A stretch of DNA of 64,000 nt, taken from assembly GCF_900105805.1 (NCBI RefSeq), contig NZ_LT629788.1:5130501-5194500 (forward strand), written 5' to 3'. Position numbers and translations under genes: made by a program. The notes under the pieces are model-generated. The model did no database searches. It worked only from the letters and a program-made list of their open reading frames with translations, and was not told where the DNA came from. The DNA is from Pseudomonas moraviensis (GTDB lineage: Bacteria; Pseudomonadota; Gammaproteobacteria; Pseudomonadales; Pseudomonadaceae). This document shows, piece by piece, positions 15,523 through 24,217 of the stretch (positions are counted from its first letter, which is position 1; each line of letters begins with the position of its first letter).

Positions 15523-18500
15523 AAGGCTCTTTCAACCTCTCCGAATGGGCCCTCAAGCACCAGTCTTTCGTGTGGTACCTGATGTTCGTCGGGCTGCTGA
15601 TGGGGGTGTTCTCGTACTTCAATCTGGGGCGCGAAGAAGACCCGTCATTCACCATCAAGACCATGGTGATCCAGACCAAATGGCCGGGCGCGACCCAGGA
15701 AGAAACCCTCAAGCAGGTCACCGACCGCATCGAGAAAAAACTTGAGGAACTCGATTCCCTCGACTACGTGAAAAGCTACACCCGCCCCGGCGAATCGACG
15801 GTGTACGTGTACCTGCGTGACACCACCAGTGCCAAGGACATCCCGGAAATCTGGTACCAGGTGCGCAAGAAGATCGACGACATTCGCGGCCAGTTCCCCC
15901 AAGGCATTCAGGGCCCGGGATTCAATGATGAATTCGGTGACGTGTACGGCTCGGTCTACGCCTTCACCGCCGACGGCCTGACCATGCGCCAGTTGCGCGA
16001 TTATGTGGAACAGGCGCGCGCCGAAATCCGCAACGTGCCCGGGCTGGGCAAGATCGAAATGGTCGGCCAGCAGGACGAAACGATTTACCTGAATTTCTCC
16101 ACGCGCAAACTCGCAGCGCTGGGTATCGACCAGCGCCAGGTGGTGCAGAGCCTGCAATCGCAGAACGCCGTGACCCCGGCCGGGGTGATCGAGGCGGGGC
16201 CAGAGCGGATTTCCGTACGCACCTCGGGCCAGTTCGCTTCGGAAAAAGACCTCGCCGAGGTCAATCTCAAGCTCAATGATCGCTTCTATCGTCTGGCCGA
16301 CATCGCCGAGATCAGCCGTGGCTACGTCGACCCGGCGACGCCGGAATTCCGCTTCGACGGCAAACCGGCGATCGGCCTGGCGATTGCCATGCAGAAGGGC
16401 GGCAACGTTCAGGAGTTCGGTAAAGCGCTGCACGAGCGCATCGACCAGCTCACCGCTGATCTGCCGGTCGGCGTTGGCGTGCACACGGTTTCCGATCAGG
16501 CGGTGGTGGTGGAAGAGGCCGTTGGCGGTTTCACCAGCGCCCTGTTCGAAGCGGTCATCATCGTGCTGGTGGTGAGCTTCATCAGCCTCGGCGTGCGCGC
16601 CGGCCTGGTGGTGGCGTGCTCGATTCCGCTGGTGCTGGCGATGGTCTTTGTATTCATGGAATACAGCGGCATCACCATGCAGCGGATTTCCCTCGGCGCG
16701 CTGATCATTGCCCTTGGCCTGCTGGTGGACGACGCGATGATCACCGTGGAAATGATGGTCACGCGTCTGGAAATGGGCGAGAGCAAGGAGCAGGCGGCGA
16801 CCTTCGCCTACACCTCGACGGCGTTCCCGATGCTCACCGGTACGCTGGTGACCGTCGCCGGTTTCGTGCCCATCGGCCTCAACGCCAGCTCTGCCGGTGA
16901 GTACACGTTCACGCTGTTCGCGGTGATCGCGGTAGCGATGATCGTCTCGTGGGTGGTGGCGGTGTTCTTCGCGCCGGTGATTGGCGTGCACATCCTCAGC
17001 GACAAGGTGAAGGCCCATGATGCCGAGCCGGGTCGCGTCGGCCGGGCGTTCAACGGCGGTCTGTTGTGGGCCATGCGCAATCGCTGGTGGGCGATCGGTG
17101 TCACCGTGCTGTTGTTCGTGCTGGCAGTGTTCTGCATGCGCTTCGTACAGAACCAGTTTTTCCCGGCATCCGACCGCCCGGAAATTCTCGTCGACCTGAA
17201 CCTGCCGCAAAACGCCTCGATCGATGAAACCCGCAAAGCGGTGGACAAGCTCGAAGCAACGCTCAAGGGCGATCCGGACATCGTGCGCTGGAGCACTTAC
17301 ATCGGTCAGGGCGCGATCCGTTTCTACCTGCCCCTCGATCAGCAATTGCAGAATCCGTACTACGCGCAACTGGTGATCGTCAGCAAGGATTTCGAGGCCC
17401 GCGAGGCCCTCAGCCAGCGCTTGCGCGAGCGCCTGCACAAAGACTTCGTCGGCATCGGCAGCTACGTGCAGGCCCTGGAGATGGGGCCTCCAGTGGGGCG
17501 TCCGATTCAGTACCGGGTCAGCGGCAAGGACGTCGATCAGGTGCGCAAACACGCCATCGATCTGGCCACCGAACTGGACAAGAACCCGCACATCGGCGAG
17601 ATCATTTACGACTGGAACGAACCGGGCAAAGTCCTGCGCATCGACATCGCCCAGGACAAGGCGCGGCAACTCGGGCTGTCGTCCGAAGACGTCGCCAACC
17701 TGATGAACAGCATCGTCAGCGGCTCGCCGTTGACCCAGGTCGATGACGACATCTATCTGATCAACGTGGTCGGTCGCGCGGTGGACTCCGAGCGCGGTAC
17801 CCCGGAAACCCTGCAGAACCTGCAGATCGTCACGCCGAGCGGCACCTCGATTCCGCTGCTGGCGTTCGCCACCGTGCGCTATGAACTGGAGCAGCCGCTG
17901 GTGTGGCGTCGTGATCGCTTGCCGACCATTACCATCAAGGCCTCGGTGCGCGACGAGATTCAGCCGACCGATCTGGTGAAATTGCTCAAGCCGTCGATCG
18001 ACGCTTTTGCGTCGAAATTGCCGGTCGGCTACAAGGTCGCCACCGGCGGTACGGTCGAGGAAAGCGGCAAGGCCCAGGGGCCGATTGCCAAGGTGCTGCC
18101 GCTGATGCTGTTTCTGATGGCGACGTTCCTGATGATCCAGTTGCACAGCGTGCAGAAGATGTTCCTGGTCGCCAGTGTCGCCCCGCTGGGGCTGATCGGC
18201 GTAGTGCTGGCGCTGGTGCCGACCGGTACGCCGATGGGCTTTGTGGCGATCCTCGGGATTCTTGCGCTGATCGGCATCATCATCCGCAACTCGGTGATCC
18301 TGGTGACCCAGATCGATGAGTTCGAGCAAAAGGGCTACGCGCCGTGGGACGCGGTGGTCGAAGCCACCGAACACCGACGCCGCCCCATCCTGCTGACCGC
18401 CGCAGCGGCGAGCATGGGCATGATCCCGATTGCGCGGGAAGTGTTCTGGGGGCCGATGGCCTACGCGATGATTGGCGGCATCGTCGTGGCGACGTTGCTG

Positions 18501-18572
18501 ACGCTGCTGTTCCTGCCGGCGCTGTATGTGGCCTGGTACAAGATTCGTGAACCGCAGAAGGACGCGGCTTAA
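15519..18572 (+). CDS. triC: RND multidrug efflux transporter, TriC-like
   Basis: This is the inner-membrane proton/drug antiporter of the pump (1017 aa, normal length). It has 12 predicted membrane helices and two large periplasmic loops. Helix 4 carries the paired acidic residues of the proton relay (LLVDDAMITVEMM). The proximal halves of the two repeats show the internal duplication typical of RND proteins. The first residues (NLSEWALKHQSFVWYLMF) match the TriC/CusA-unlike subgroup that lacks the usual FFI- start of AcrB. No outer-membrane factor gene is nearby, as in P. aeruginosa where OpmH is unlinked. Triclosan is the known TriABC substrate there; substrates here are unproven. Confidence 0.9.
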   Translation: MKGSFNLSEWALKHQSFVWYLMFVGLLMGVFSYFNLGREEDPSFTIKTMVIQTKWPGATQEETLKQVTDRIEKKLEELDSLDYVKSYTRPGESTVYVYLRDTTSAKDIPEIWYQVRKKIDDIRGQFPQGIQGPGFNDEFGDVYGSVYAFTADGLTMRQLRDYVEQARAEIRNVPGLGKIEMVGQQDETIYLNFSTRKLAALGIDQRQVVQSLQSQNAVTPAGVIEAGPERISVRTSGQFASEKDLAEVNLKLNDRFYRLADIAEISRGYVDPATPEFRFDGKPAIGLAIAMQKGGNVQEFGKALHERIDQLTADLPVGVGVHTVSDQAVVVEEAVGGFTSALFEAVIIVLVVSFISLGVRAGLVVACSIPLVLAMVFVFMEYSGITMQRISLGALIIALGLLVDDAMITVEMMVTRLEMGESKEQAATFAYTSTAFPMLTGTLVTVAGFVPIGLNASSAGEYTFTLFAVIAVAMIVSWVVAVFFAPVIGVHILSDKVKAHDAEPGRVGRAFNGGLLWAMRNRWWAIGVTVLLFVLAVFCMRFVQNQFFPASDRPEILVDLNLPQNASIDETRKAVDKLEATLKGDPDIVRWSTYIGQGAIRFYLPLDQQLQNPYYAQLVIVSKDFEAREALSQRLRERLHKDFVGIGSYVQALEMGPPVGRPIQYRVSGKDVDQVRKHAIDLATELDKNPHIGEIIYDWNEPGKVLRIDIAQDKARQLGLSSEDVANLMNSIVSGSPLTQVDDDIYLINVVGRAVDSERGTPETLQNLQIVTPSGTSIPLLAFATVRYELEQPLVWRRDRLPTITIKASVRDEIQPTDLVKLLKPSIDAFASKLPVGYKVATGGTVEESGKAQGPIAKVLPLMLFLMATFLMIQLHSVQKMFLVASVAPLGLIGVVLALVPTGTPMGFVAILGILALIGIIIRNSVILVTQIDEFEQKGYAPWDAVVEATEHRRRPILLTAAAASMGMIPIAREVFWGPMAYAMIGGIVVATLLTLLFLPALYVAWYKIREPQKDAA

Positions 18573-18592
18573 AAGCGAGTGCTGCGCACTCA

Positions 18593-18654
18593 TCGCGAGC
18601 AGGCTCACTCCTACAGTTGAAATGCGTCCCCTGTAGGAGTGAGCCTGCTCGCGA
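18593..18654. repeat. Inverted REP pair, TGTAGGAGTGAGCCTGCTCG class
   Basis: TCGCGAGCAGGCTCACTCCT (18593) is inverted as AGGAGTGAGCCTGCTCGCGA (ends 18654). It lies between the convergent triC and methyltransferase genes. Confidence 0.9.
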
Positions 18655-18669
18655 AGGCGTCAGAACGGT

Positions 18670-19296
18670 TTATGAAGATTTATGCCACACGCTCGCCAGC
18701 CAAGGCTGCTGTTCGCGCGGCAAACCGGCGGGCCGGTAGTAATGCTCAAGCTCGACAAACCCCGCCGCCGTCAACAAACCGCGCCAGGCCTCGAGATCGT
18801 GGTACGAGCCGTAGCGCGGCCCGTTCCAGCCCTCCCGGTTGTCGCCACGCGGATTGGAGCTGAACAACACACCGCCCGGTTTCAGGGTGTCGTGCAATTG
18901 CCGCAGCACCTGCGGCAACACCTGCAACGGCACATGAAACAGCACGGCATTGGCGAAAATGCCGTCGAAGCGTGCGGCGGGCAGGTCAAGTTGCAGAAAG
19001 TCCTGCTGCCAGACTTCGCAACCGCTGTCCTCGCGGGCCATGCGCGCGAATTCCTGCGAGCCATCGAGGCCGATCGCGTGGTGGCCCATGCGCGTGAACG
19101 TCTGCAAATCCCGTCCCGGACCGCAGCCGAAATCCAGAATCGTCAACGGCGGCTCCGCCTGAATGTGGCGCAACAGCGCTTCGATATTCTGGCTGACATC
19201 GTGGTCGCGAGTGCCCTCACGGAAATCCTCGGCTACCGAGTTGTAGTGACCAAGAGTAGTGGCGGTGATCTGTTCGAGGTCGCTGGGCGTTTTCAT
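18670..19296 (-). CDS. Class I SAM-dependent methyltransferase
   Basis: This is a small cytoplasmic methyltransferase (208 aa). SAM-binding motif I is ILDFGCGPGRDL (around residue 50-62). Motif II lies in HAIGLDGSQEFARMA, and the post-core region contains FDGIFANAVLFHVP and LKPGGVLFSSNPRG. The ATG at 19296 is chosen because the family normally begins close to this point; an in-frame start 54 bp upstream has no better ribosome-binding site. The target molecule cannot be inferred. It is transcribed alone. Confidence 0.85.
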   Translation of the reverse strand: MKTPSDLEQITATTLGHYNSVAEDFREGTRDHDVSQNIEALLRHIQAEPPLTILDFGCGPGRDLQTFTRMGHHAIGLDGSQEFARMAREDSGCEVWQQDFLQLDLPAARFDGIFANAVLFHVPLQVLPQVLRQLHDTLKPGGVLFSSNPRGDNREGWNGPRYGSYHDLEAWRGLLTAAGFVELEHYYRPAGLPREQQPWLASVWHKSS

Positions 19297-19401
19297 GATC
19301 GATGCTGTATTGGCAATGTGAGGGCGGACTATAAGCTGTTTTGCCGGCAAAAAAACGCCGCCTGCGCTGGCTTCAGTGCGGGCGGCGATGGGTGCCAGGC
19401 T

Positions 19402-19758
19402 TCAGAGTTGCTTCGCTCCCAGACAATCGATCGAACGGTCCATCATCGCTTTGGCCATTTCCAGCAGATGCCAGACCGAGAACACCATGGCGCGATCCGC
19501 GCCCCCGAGCTGATCACCGCATTGATGCACGGTCACCGAAGCGCAGCGCAGCAGATCGGCGACATACAACTGCGCATCCTCCAGCGTCACATCCTCGCTG
19601 ATGCTGTAGACACGTTTCTGTCCCGCCAACGTGACCTGTGTGCCAGCCAGATGCGAGTCGACGGCGCGGCACAGTGCGGAGCGATCCTTGAGCAAATCCT
19701 CGGTGAACCGCTTGCTTGAGGTAAGGCTGAGTGGCGGATCGGCAAGATTTTTTTCCAT
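19402..19758 (-). CDS. Small Pseudomonas protein, DUF3077-like
   Basis: This 118-residue soluble protein has a C-terminal half (VTLEDAQLYVADLLRCAS ... WHLLEMAKAMMDRSIDCL) resembling the helical DUF3077/DUF6124 proteins that are abundant and functionally unknown in Pseudomonas. AGGAG lies 8 nt before the ATG. A similar-looking helical small protein is encoded at 60310-60609. No function can be assigned. Confidence 0.7.
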   Translation of the reverse strand: MEKNLADPPLSLTSSKRFTEDLLKDRSALCRAVDSHLAGTQVTLAGQKRVYSISEDVTLEDAQLYVADLLRCASVTVHQCGDQLGGADRAMVFSVWHLLEMAKAMMDRSIDCLGAKQL

Positions 19759-20170
19759 GGGTAAACTCCTGACTACAAGTGGGAGCCAACCATTTCGCGA
19801 CTAAACGAGCAGGGCGGCGGCTGCACGCGGATCAGTCGCCGGCCGCCGGTTATCGGCGCACCCGAAAGTGCCTTGCGCACAGCCAACATCGGACAGTTAA
19901 AGCCTCTGCCGAGGTCAGGCCTGACTGCACGCCCAGCGAATCCGGACAACTGAATCCGGTCACCGCAAAACAGTGACGACCGGAGATTAGCTACGGGATA
20001 TTTCGGGTACAAGCGGGCAAATCATTCTAGGAAGCGTCCTGCAAACCCGCGTGGTTCGGGCTGGCGAAACGATAAAAATCATGTAGGAAGCTTCTGATTT
20101 TAACTACAGGCGTTGCCCAAAATAGTGCGATCACATCGGCTCGGTTGATGGCCACCTGCCGCTATCGACC
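19759..20170. other. 412-bp region without a convincing gene
   Basis: The region contains only short open frames lacking ribosome-binding sites. I see no terminator hairpin with a T-run for metI, and no recognisable repeat. Confidence 0.5.
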
Positions 20171-20815
20171 TTAGCGCTTATTCAGACCTCGCGCCAGCCT
20201 GTCTCCACCCAATTGAATCACCGCCACCAACGCCACCAGCAAGACAATCACCGTCAACATGATCTGACTGTCGAAGCGCTGATAGCCGTAGCGGTAAGCG
20301 ATATCCCCCAACCCGCCCGCACCGATTGCACCGGCCATCGCCGAGGAGTTGATCATTGTCACCAGGGTGATGGTGAACCCTCCGACAATTCCGGGCAGCG
20401 CCTCGGGCAACAGTACATGCCAGACGATGTGCCAGCGTCGGCAGCCCATCGCCTGTGCCGCTTCGATCAGGCCATGATCGACCTCGCGCAGACTCACTTC
20501 GGCGATCCGCGCAAAGAACGGCGTTGCCGCGATTGTCAGCGGAACCACAGCGGCCCACACACCGTATGTGGTGCCGACGATCAGGCGGGTGAATGGAATC
20601 AGGGCGACCATCAGAATCAGGAATGGAATCGAGCGGAACAGATTGACGAAGGCGCCCAAGGCGCGGTTAAGCAGCGGCGCTTGATAGATCCCGCCCTTGT
20701 CGCTGGTGACCAGAATCACCGCCATGGGAATGCCCGCCAGCAGCGCGATCAGCGACGACACGCCGACCATCAAAAAGGTGTCGATAAAACCCTGCAGCAA
20801 GCGATCAAACCACAT
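20171..20815 (-). CDS. metI: MetI-family ABC transporter permease
   Basis: This is the inner-membrane permease (214 aa, five membrane helices) of a methionine-type importer. Conserved parts include LLAGIPMAVILV, NLFRSIPFLILMVALIPFTR and the EAA loop IEAAQAMGCRRWHIVWHVLLPEALPG. The ATG at 20815 overlaps the last codons of metN, which is the usual coupling. It is the last gene of the minus-strand sulfur operon that begins with two SfnB-type flavoproteins at 26.7 kb. Confidence 0.9.
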   Translation of the reverse strand: MWFDRLLQGFIDTFLMVGVSSLIALLAGIPMAVILVTSDKGGIYQAPLLNRALGAFVNLFRSIPFLILMVALIPFTRLIVGTTYGVWAAVVPLTIAATPFFARIAEVSLREVDHGLIEAAQAMGCRRWHIVWHVLLPEALPGIVGGFTITLVTMINSSAMAGAIGAGGLGDIAYRYGYQRFDSQIMLTVIVLLVALVAVIQLGGDRLARGLNKR

Positions 20816-21926
20816 AACCCAATACCTCCACCCGTTGCGCCCAGTGTCCGGCGCGTTCACGCAATTGTTCGGCGCTGAAAGTCGAGCCGCTGACGGCCAG
20901 CAACAGCTGCCCCAGCGCATGACCCTGGATCCGTTCGACACCGCCCTGAAGCAGCTTCACCCGGCCACCCAATGCAGCGAATAACGCGGCCAGATCCGGC
21001 TCGTCTGCCGCACTGCCGGTGAACTGCAAACGCAACACCACCGCCGCATCAGAAGCCGTGGATTGCGCCTGCAAACGGCTTTGCAATTCTTCCGGCAGAG
21101 CGTGCTGCAGCGGCGCCAGCAGGGTCTGGCTGACTGCGTGTTGCGGATTGCCGAACACTTGCCACACCGGCCCTTGCTCGACCACATGGCCATGCTCGAG
21201 CACGACGACGCGGTCGCAAATCTCGCGGATCACCGCCATCTCGTGAGTGATCAGCACAATGGTCAGGCCCAGGCGTTTATTGATCTGGCGCAACAGGCCG
21301 AGGATCGACTGCGTGGTTTCCGGGTCGAGGGCCGACGTCGCTTCATCGCAGAGCAGAATGTCCGGGTCATGTACCAGCGCGCGGGCGATGCCGACGCGCT
21401 GTTTCTGCCCGCCGGAAAGCTGCGCCGGGTATGCCTTGTGCTTGCCTTGCAGGCCGACCAGTTCGAGCAGTTCGCGGACCTTGTTCTCGCGTTGCGCTTT
21501 CGGCACACCGGCCACTTTCAGCGGCAACTCGACGTTCTGCCATACGGTCTTGGCCGACATCAGATTGAAGTGCTGGAAGATCATGCCGATGCGTCGGCGC
21601 AGGGCGACGAGGCGGTCTTCATCGAACTCGCCGATATCCACCTGATCGATCAGCACGCGGCCCGATGTCGGTTGCTCGAGACGATTGATCGTACGGATCA
21701 ACGACGACTTGCCGGCGCCGCTGCGGCCGATGATGCCGAACACTTCCCCGCGCTGGATTGCCAGGTCGATGCCCTGCAAAGCCGCGACCGGGCCTTGCCG
21801 GCCGTTGTAGGTTTTGCCCAGGCCGATAAAGCGTACGTGGGCGCGATTCAACTCGGGGTGCAGCTCGGTTTGTTCAGCATTGTGAGGCTCTGGAAGCTCC
21901 AGTCGCCGTTGGATCGCGGCAGTCAT
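20805..21926 (-). CDS. metN: MetN-family ABC transporter ATPase with NIL domain
   Basis: This is the ATPase subunit (373 aa). Walker A is GRSGAGKSS, the ABC signature is LSGGQKQR, Walker B is ILLCDEATSALDPE, and the switch histidine is in ITHEMAVI. A C-terminal extension of about 110 residues (from VSQTLLAPL onward) is the NIL/ACT-like substrate-sensing domain that mediates trans-inhibition in MetN. The ATG at 21926 is preferred over an upstream TTG. It follows the binding-protein gene with 2 bp between. The protein also has a ~25-residue N-terminal extension before the first ABC strand (AHVRFIGLGKTY), longer than usual. Confidence 0.92.
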   Translation of the reverse strand: MTAAIQRRLELPEPHNAEQTELHPELNRAHVRFIGLGKTYNGRQGPVAALQGIDLAIQRGEVFGIIGRSGAGKSSLIRTINRLEQPTSGRVLIDQVDIGEFDEDRLVALRRRIGMIFQHFNLMSAKTVWQNVELPLKVAGVPKAQRENKVRELLELVGLQGKHKAYPAQLSGGQKQRVGIARALVHDPDILLCDEATSALDPETTQSILGLLRQINKRLGLTIVLITHEMAVIREICDRVVVLEHGHVVEQGPVWQVFGNPQHAVSQTLLAPLQHALPEELQSRLQAQSTASDAAVVLRLQFTGSAADEPDLAALFAALGGRVKLLQGGVERIQGHALGQLLLAVSGSTFSAEQLRERAGHWAQRVEVLGYVV

Positions 21927-21928
21927 GT

Positions 21929-22738
21929 TCAGCTTTCCCAACCGGCCTGATAGAGCTTGCCGTGGGCTTTATCCAGGGCCGCGCGAACGGCTGGCGAATG
22001 CTGATAGATGTCGACGAACTTGATCAGGCGCGGGTCGGTTTTGCTCTTCGGCTGGATGACGAACTGGATCACGTATTCCTTGTGATCGAGACCGTCGAAC
22101 AGCAGCGCCGAGCCGGCATCGAAGGTCTTCGCCAGTCGGATATAGGCCGGGTAACCCTGGACCAGATCGGCGTCGTCATACGCGCGCACCAGTTGCACGG
22201 CTTCGACCTGAAGGATCTTGATCTTCTTCGGGTTGGCGACGATGTCGTCCTCGGTGGCCTTGTAGCCGACGCCCGGTTTCAAGGTGATCAACCCGGCCTT
22301 GGCGAGCAATTGCAGACCGCGACCGCTGTTGATCGGATCGTTGGCGATGGCGACGCTGGCGCCTTCGGGCAGCTCATCGAAGCTTTTGTATTTCTTCGAA
22401 TACAGGCCGACGTTGTTGATGATCCCCGGTGCGAACGGCACCAGATCGAAACCGGACGCGGCTTTGGCGTTTTCCAGGAACGGGATGTGCTGGAAGTAAT
22501 TCACGTCGATATCACCAGCGGCGAGGCTGACGTTGGGCGCGATCCAGTCGGTGAATTCCACCAGCTCGACTTTCAGGCCTTGCCTGGAGGCCTCTTCGAC
22601 GGCGGCTTCCAGCGGAATGGCAAACGCGGCGGTGGTGCCGACTTTCAGCGGCGCATCGGCAGCGAATACCGCCGAGCTGAACAGGCCGAAGGCCAGGGCC
22701 AGTGCTTTGACTGGGTGGGTCAGGATTTTTTTGGTCAT
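21929..22738 (-). CDS. metQ: MetQ/NlpA-family substrate-binding protein
   Basis: This is the periplasmic binding protein (269 aa) of the MetNI-type importer. The signal peptide ends in SSAVFAADA with no lipobox cysteine. Family features: EFTDWIAPNVSL, DIDVNYFQHIPFLEN, PEGASVAIANDPINSGRG. It differs clearly from the orphan MetQ at 7389. Together with the desulfurising flavoenzymes upstream in the operon, its ligand may be an organosulfur compound rather than methionine; this is inference from context. Confidence 0.9.
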   Translation of the reverse strand: MTKKILTHPVKALALAFGLFSSAVFAADAPLKVGTTAAFAIPLEAAVEEASRQGLKVELVEFTDWIAPNVSLAAGDIDVNYFQHIPFLENAKAASGFDLVPFAPGIINNVGLYSKKYKSFDELPEGASVAIANDPINSGRGLQLLAKAGLITLKPGVGYKATEDDIVANPKKIKILQVEAVQLVRAYDDADLVQGYPAYIRLAKTFDAGSALLFDGLDHKEYVIQFVIQPKSKTDPRLIKFVDIYQHSPAVRAALDKAHGKLYQAGWES

Positions 22739-22789
22739 GGTGGTTTTTTCCAGTCAGTGCATAAGATGTGTGGTGTCTGTTATGGCCTC

Positions 22790-22854
22790 ATCGCGAGCAG
22801 GCTCACTCCTACATTTGGAATGCGTTCCCCTGTAGGAGTGAGCCTGCTCGCGAT
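22790..22854. repeat. Inverted REP pair inside an operon
   Basis: ATCGCGAGCAGGCTCACTCC (from 22790) is inverted as GGAGTGAGCCTGCTCGCGAT (to 22854). It sits in the 120-bp gap between the FMN monooxygenase and metQ genes, which read in the same direction. Confidence 0.9.
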
Positions 22855-22858
22855 GCTT

Positions 22859-24217
22859 TTAGCGGCGAAACGCGGAACCGGTGTGTTGCTCAGGCAACTG
22901 CGCCTCCCCGTGAAACAACTTCTCGCGCAAGGTGCCGTCGTCATAGGCGGTCTTGTACGAGCCGCGCCGCTGCAACTCGGGAATCACCAGTTCGATGAAA
23001 TCGACATAGCTTTCCGGGGTGACGATGCGGGTCAGGTTGAAACCGTCCAGCCCGGTTTCGGCGATCCACGATTCCAGCGCATCCGCCACTTGCGCGGGCG
23101 AACCGACCACGGTGATGTAGCGGCCTCCGAGGGCGTGTTGCTCGAGCAATTTGCGTCGGGTCCAGTCGTTGTTCTGCAGATTTTTCGTCGCCGACTGAAT
23201 CGCGTTGCTCTTCACGTACTGGATCGGTTCGTCGATTTCGTATTGGGCAAAGTCGATGCCGGTGGACGCGGAAAAGTGCGCCACGCCGGCCTCGGCACTG
23301 GCGTAACTCAAGTACTCGGCATGCTTGGCCCAAGCCGCCTCTTCAGTGGCACCGACAATGACGTTGAGGCCCATGAACACCTTGATGTCTTGCGGATTGC
23401 GCCCGGCCTCGACCGCGCTGGCGCGGACTTTATCGACCTGCACCTTGGTCGACGGTTTGTTCTGACCGCTGATGAACACGCACTCGGCGTGCCGCCCGGC
23501 GAAGAGCAATCCGCGATCAGAGCTGCCAGCCTGGAATAGCACCGGCGAGCGCTGCGGTGAAGGTTCGCAGAGGTGATAGCCCTCGACCTGATAGAACTCG
23601 CCCCTGTGCTCGACCTTGTGCACTTTTTGCGGGTTGGCGTAGATGCGCTGCTCCCGGTCATTGAGCACCGCGCCGTTTTCCCAGCTGCCTTCCCAGAGTT
23701 TGTACAACACCTGCAGATATTCTTCGGCCTGGTCATAGCGACGGTCGTGTTCGACCTGTTCGCGCAGACCCATGGCTTTGGCAGCGCTGTCCAGGTAACC
23801 GGTGACGATGTTCCAGCCGACCCGGCCGCGACTCAGATGATCGAGCGTGGACATGCGTCGAGCGAACAGATACGGCGGTTCGTAAGTGAGATTGGCGGTC
23901 AGGCCGAAGCCGAGGTTTTTGGTGACAGCGGCCATCGCCGAAACCAGTAGCAGCGGATCGTTGACCGGCAACTGGATCGACTCTTTCAGCGTCACGTCCA
24001 CCGAGTTCTGGTAGACGTCGTAGACGCCGACGATGTCAGCGATGAACAAGCCATCGAATAATCCGCGCTCCAACAGCTGCGCCAGTTCGGTCCAGTATTC
24101 GATGGTGTTGTAGCGGGTCGAGGTGTCGCGCGGATGCGTCCACAGGCCATGATTGATATGGCCGATGCAGTTCATGTTGAACGCATTGAGCAGGATCTTC
24201 TTTTTCGCGGCGGCCAT
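22859..24217 (-). CDS. NtaA/SnaA/DszA-family FMN-dependent monooxygenase
   Basis: This two-component flavin monooxygenase (452 aa, luciferase-like TIM barrel) uses FMNH2 supplied by a reductase. Family features include the start LLNAFNMNCIGHINHGLW, GLFIADIVGVYDVY, the RVGWNIVTGYLDSAA motif and LFQAGSSDRGL. It is homologous to DszA, SnaA and nitrilotriacetate monooxygenase. Its start overlaps the stop of the adjacent SfnB gene by one base (TGATG). The association with two SfnB/DszC-like flavoproteins suggests stepwise oxidation and C-S cleavage of an organosulfur compound. No flavin reductase gene is present nearby. Confidence 0.9.
   Translation of the reverse strand: MAAAKKKILLNAFNMNCIGHINHGLWTHPRDTSTRYNTIEYWTELAQLLERGLFDGLFIADIVGVYDVYQNSVDVTLKESIQLPVNDPLLLVSAMAAVTKNLGFGLTANLTYEPPYLFARRMSTLDHLSRGRVGWNIVTGYLDSAAKAMGLREQVEHDRRYDQAEEYLQVLYKLWEGSWENGAVLNDREQRIYANPQKVHKVEHRGEFYQVEGYHLCEPSPQRSPVLFQAGSSDRGLLFAGRHAECVFISGQNKPSTKVQVDKVRASAVEAGRNPQDIKVFMGLNVIVGATEEAAWAKHAEYLSYASAEAGVAHFSASTGIDFAQYEIDEPIQYVKSNAIQSATKNLQNNDWTRRKLLEQHALGGRYITVVGSPAQVADALESWIAETGLDGFNLTRIVTPESYVDFIELVIPELQRRGSYKTAYDDGTLREKLFHGEAQLPEQHTGSAFRR

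Noticed and set aside
15645..18608. Long open frame of nearly 1000 codons antisense to the RND transporter
   Set aside because: It mirrors the third-position GC bias of triC on the other strand. The protein is a His/Arg/Gln-rich low-complexity chain with no domain, and triC is clearly the real gene.
19773..20012. 79-codon minus-strand frame
   Set aside because: No start signal and no coding-like composition.
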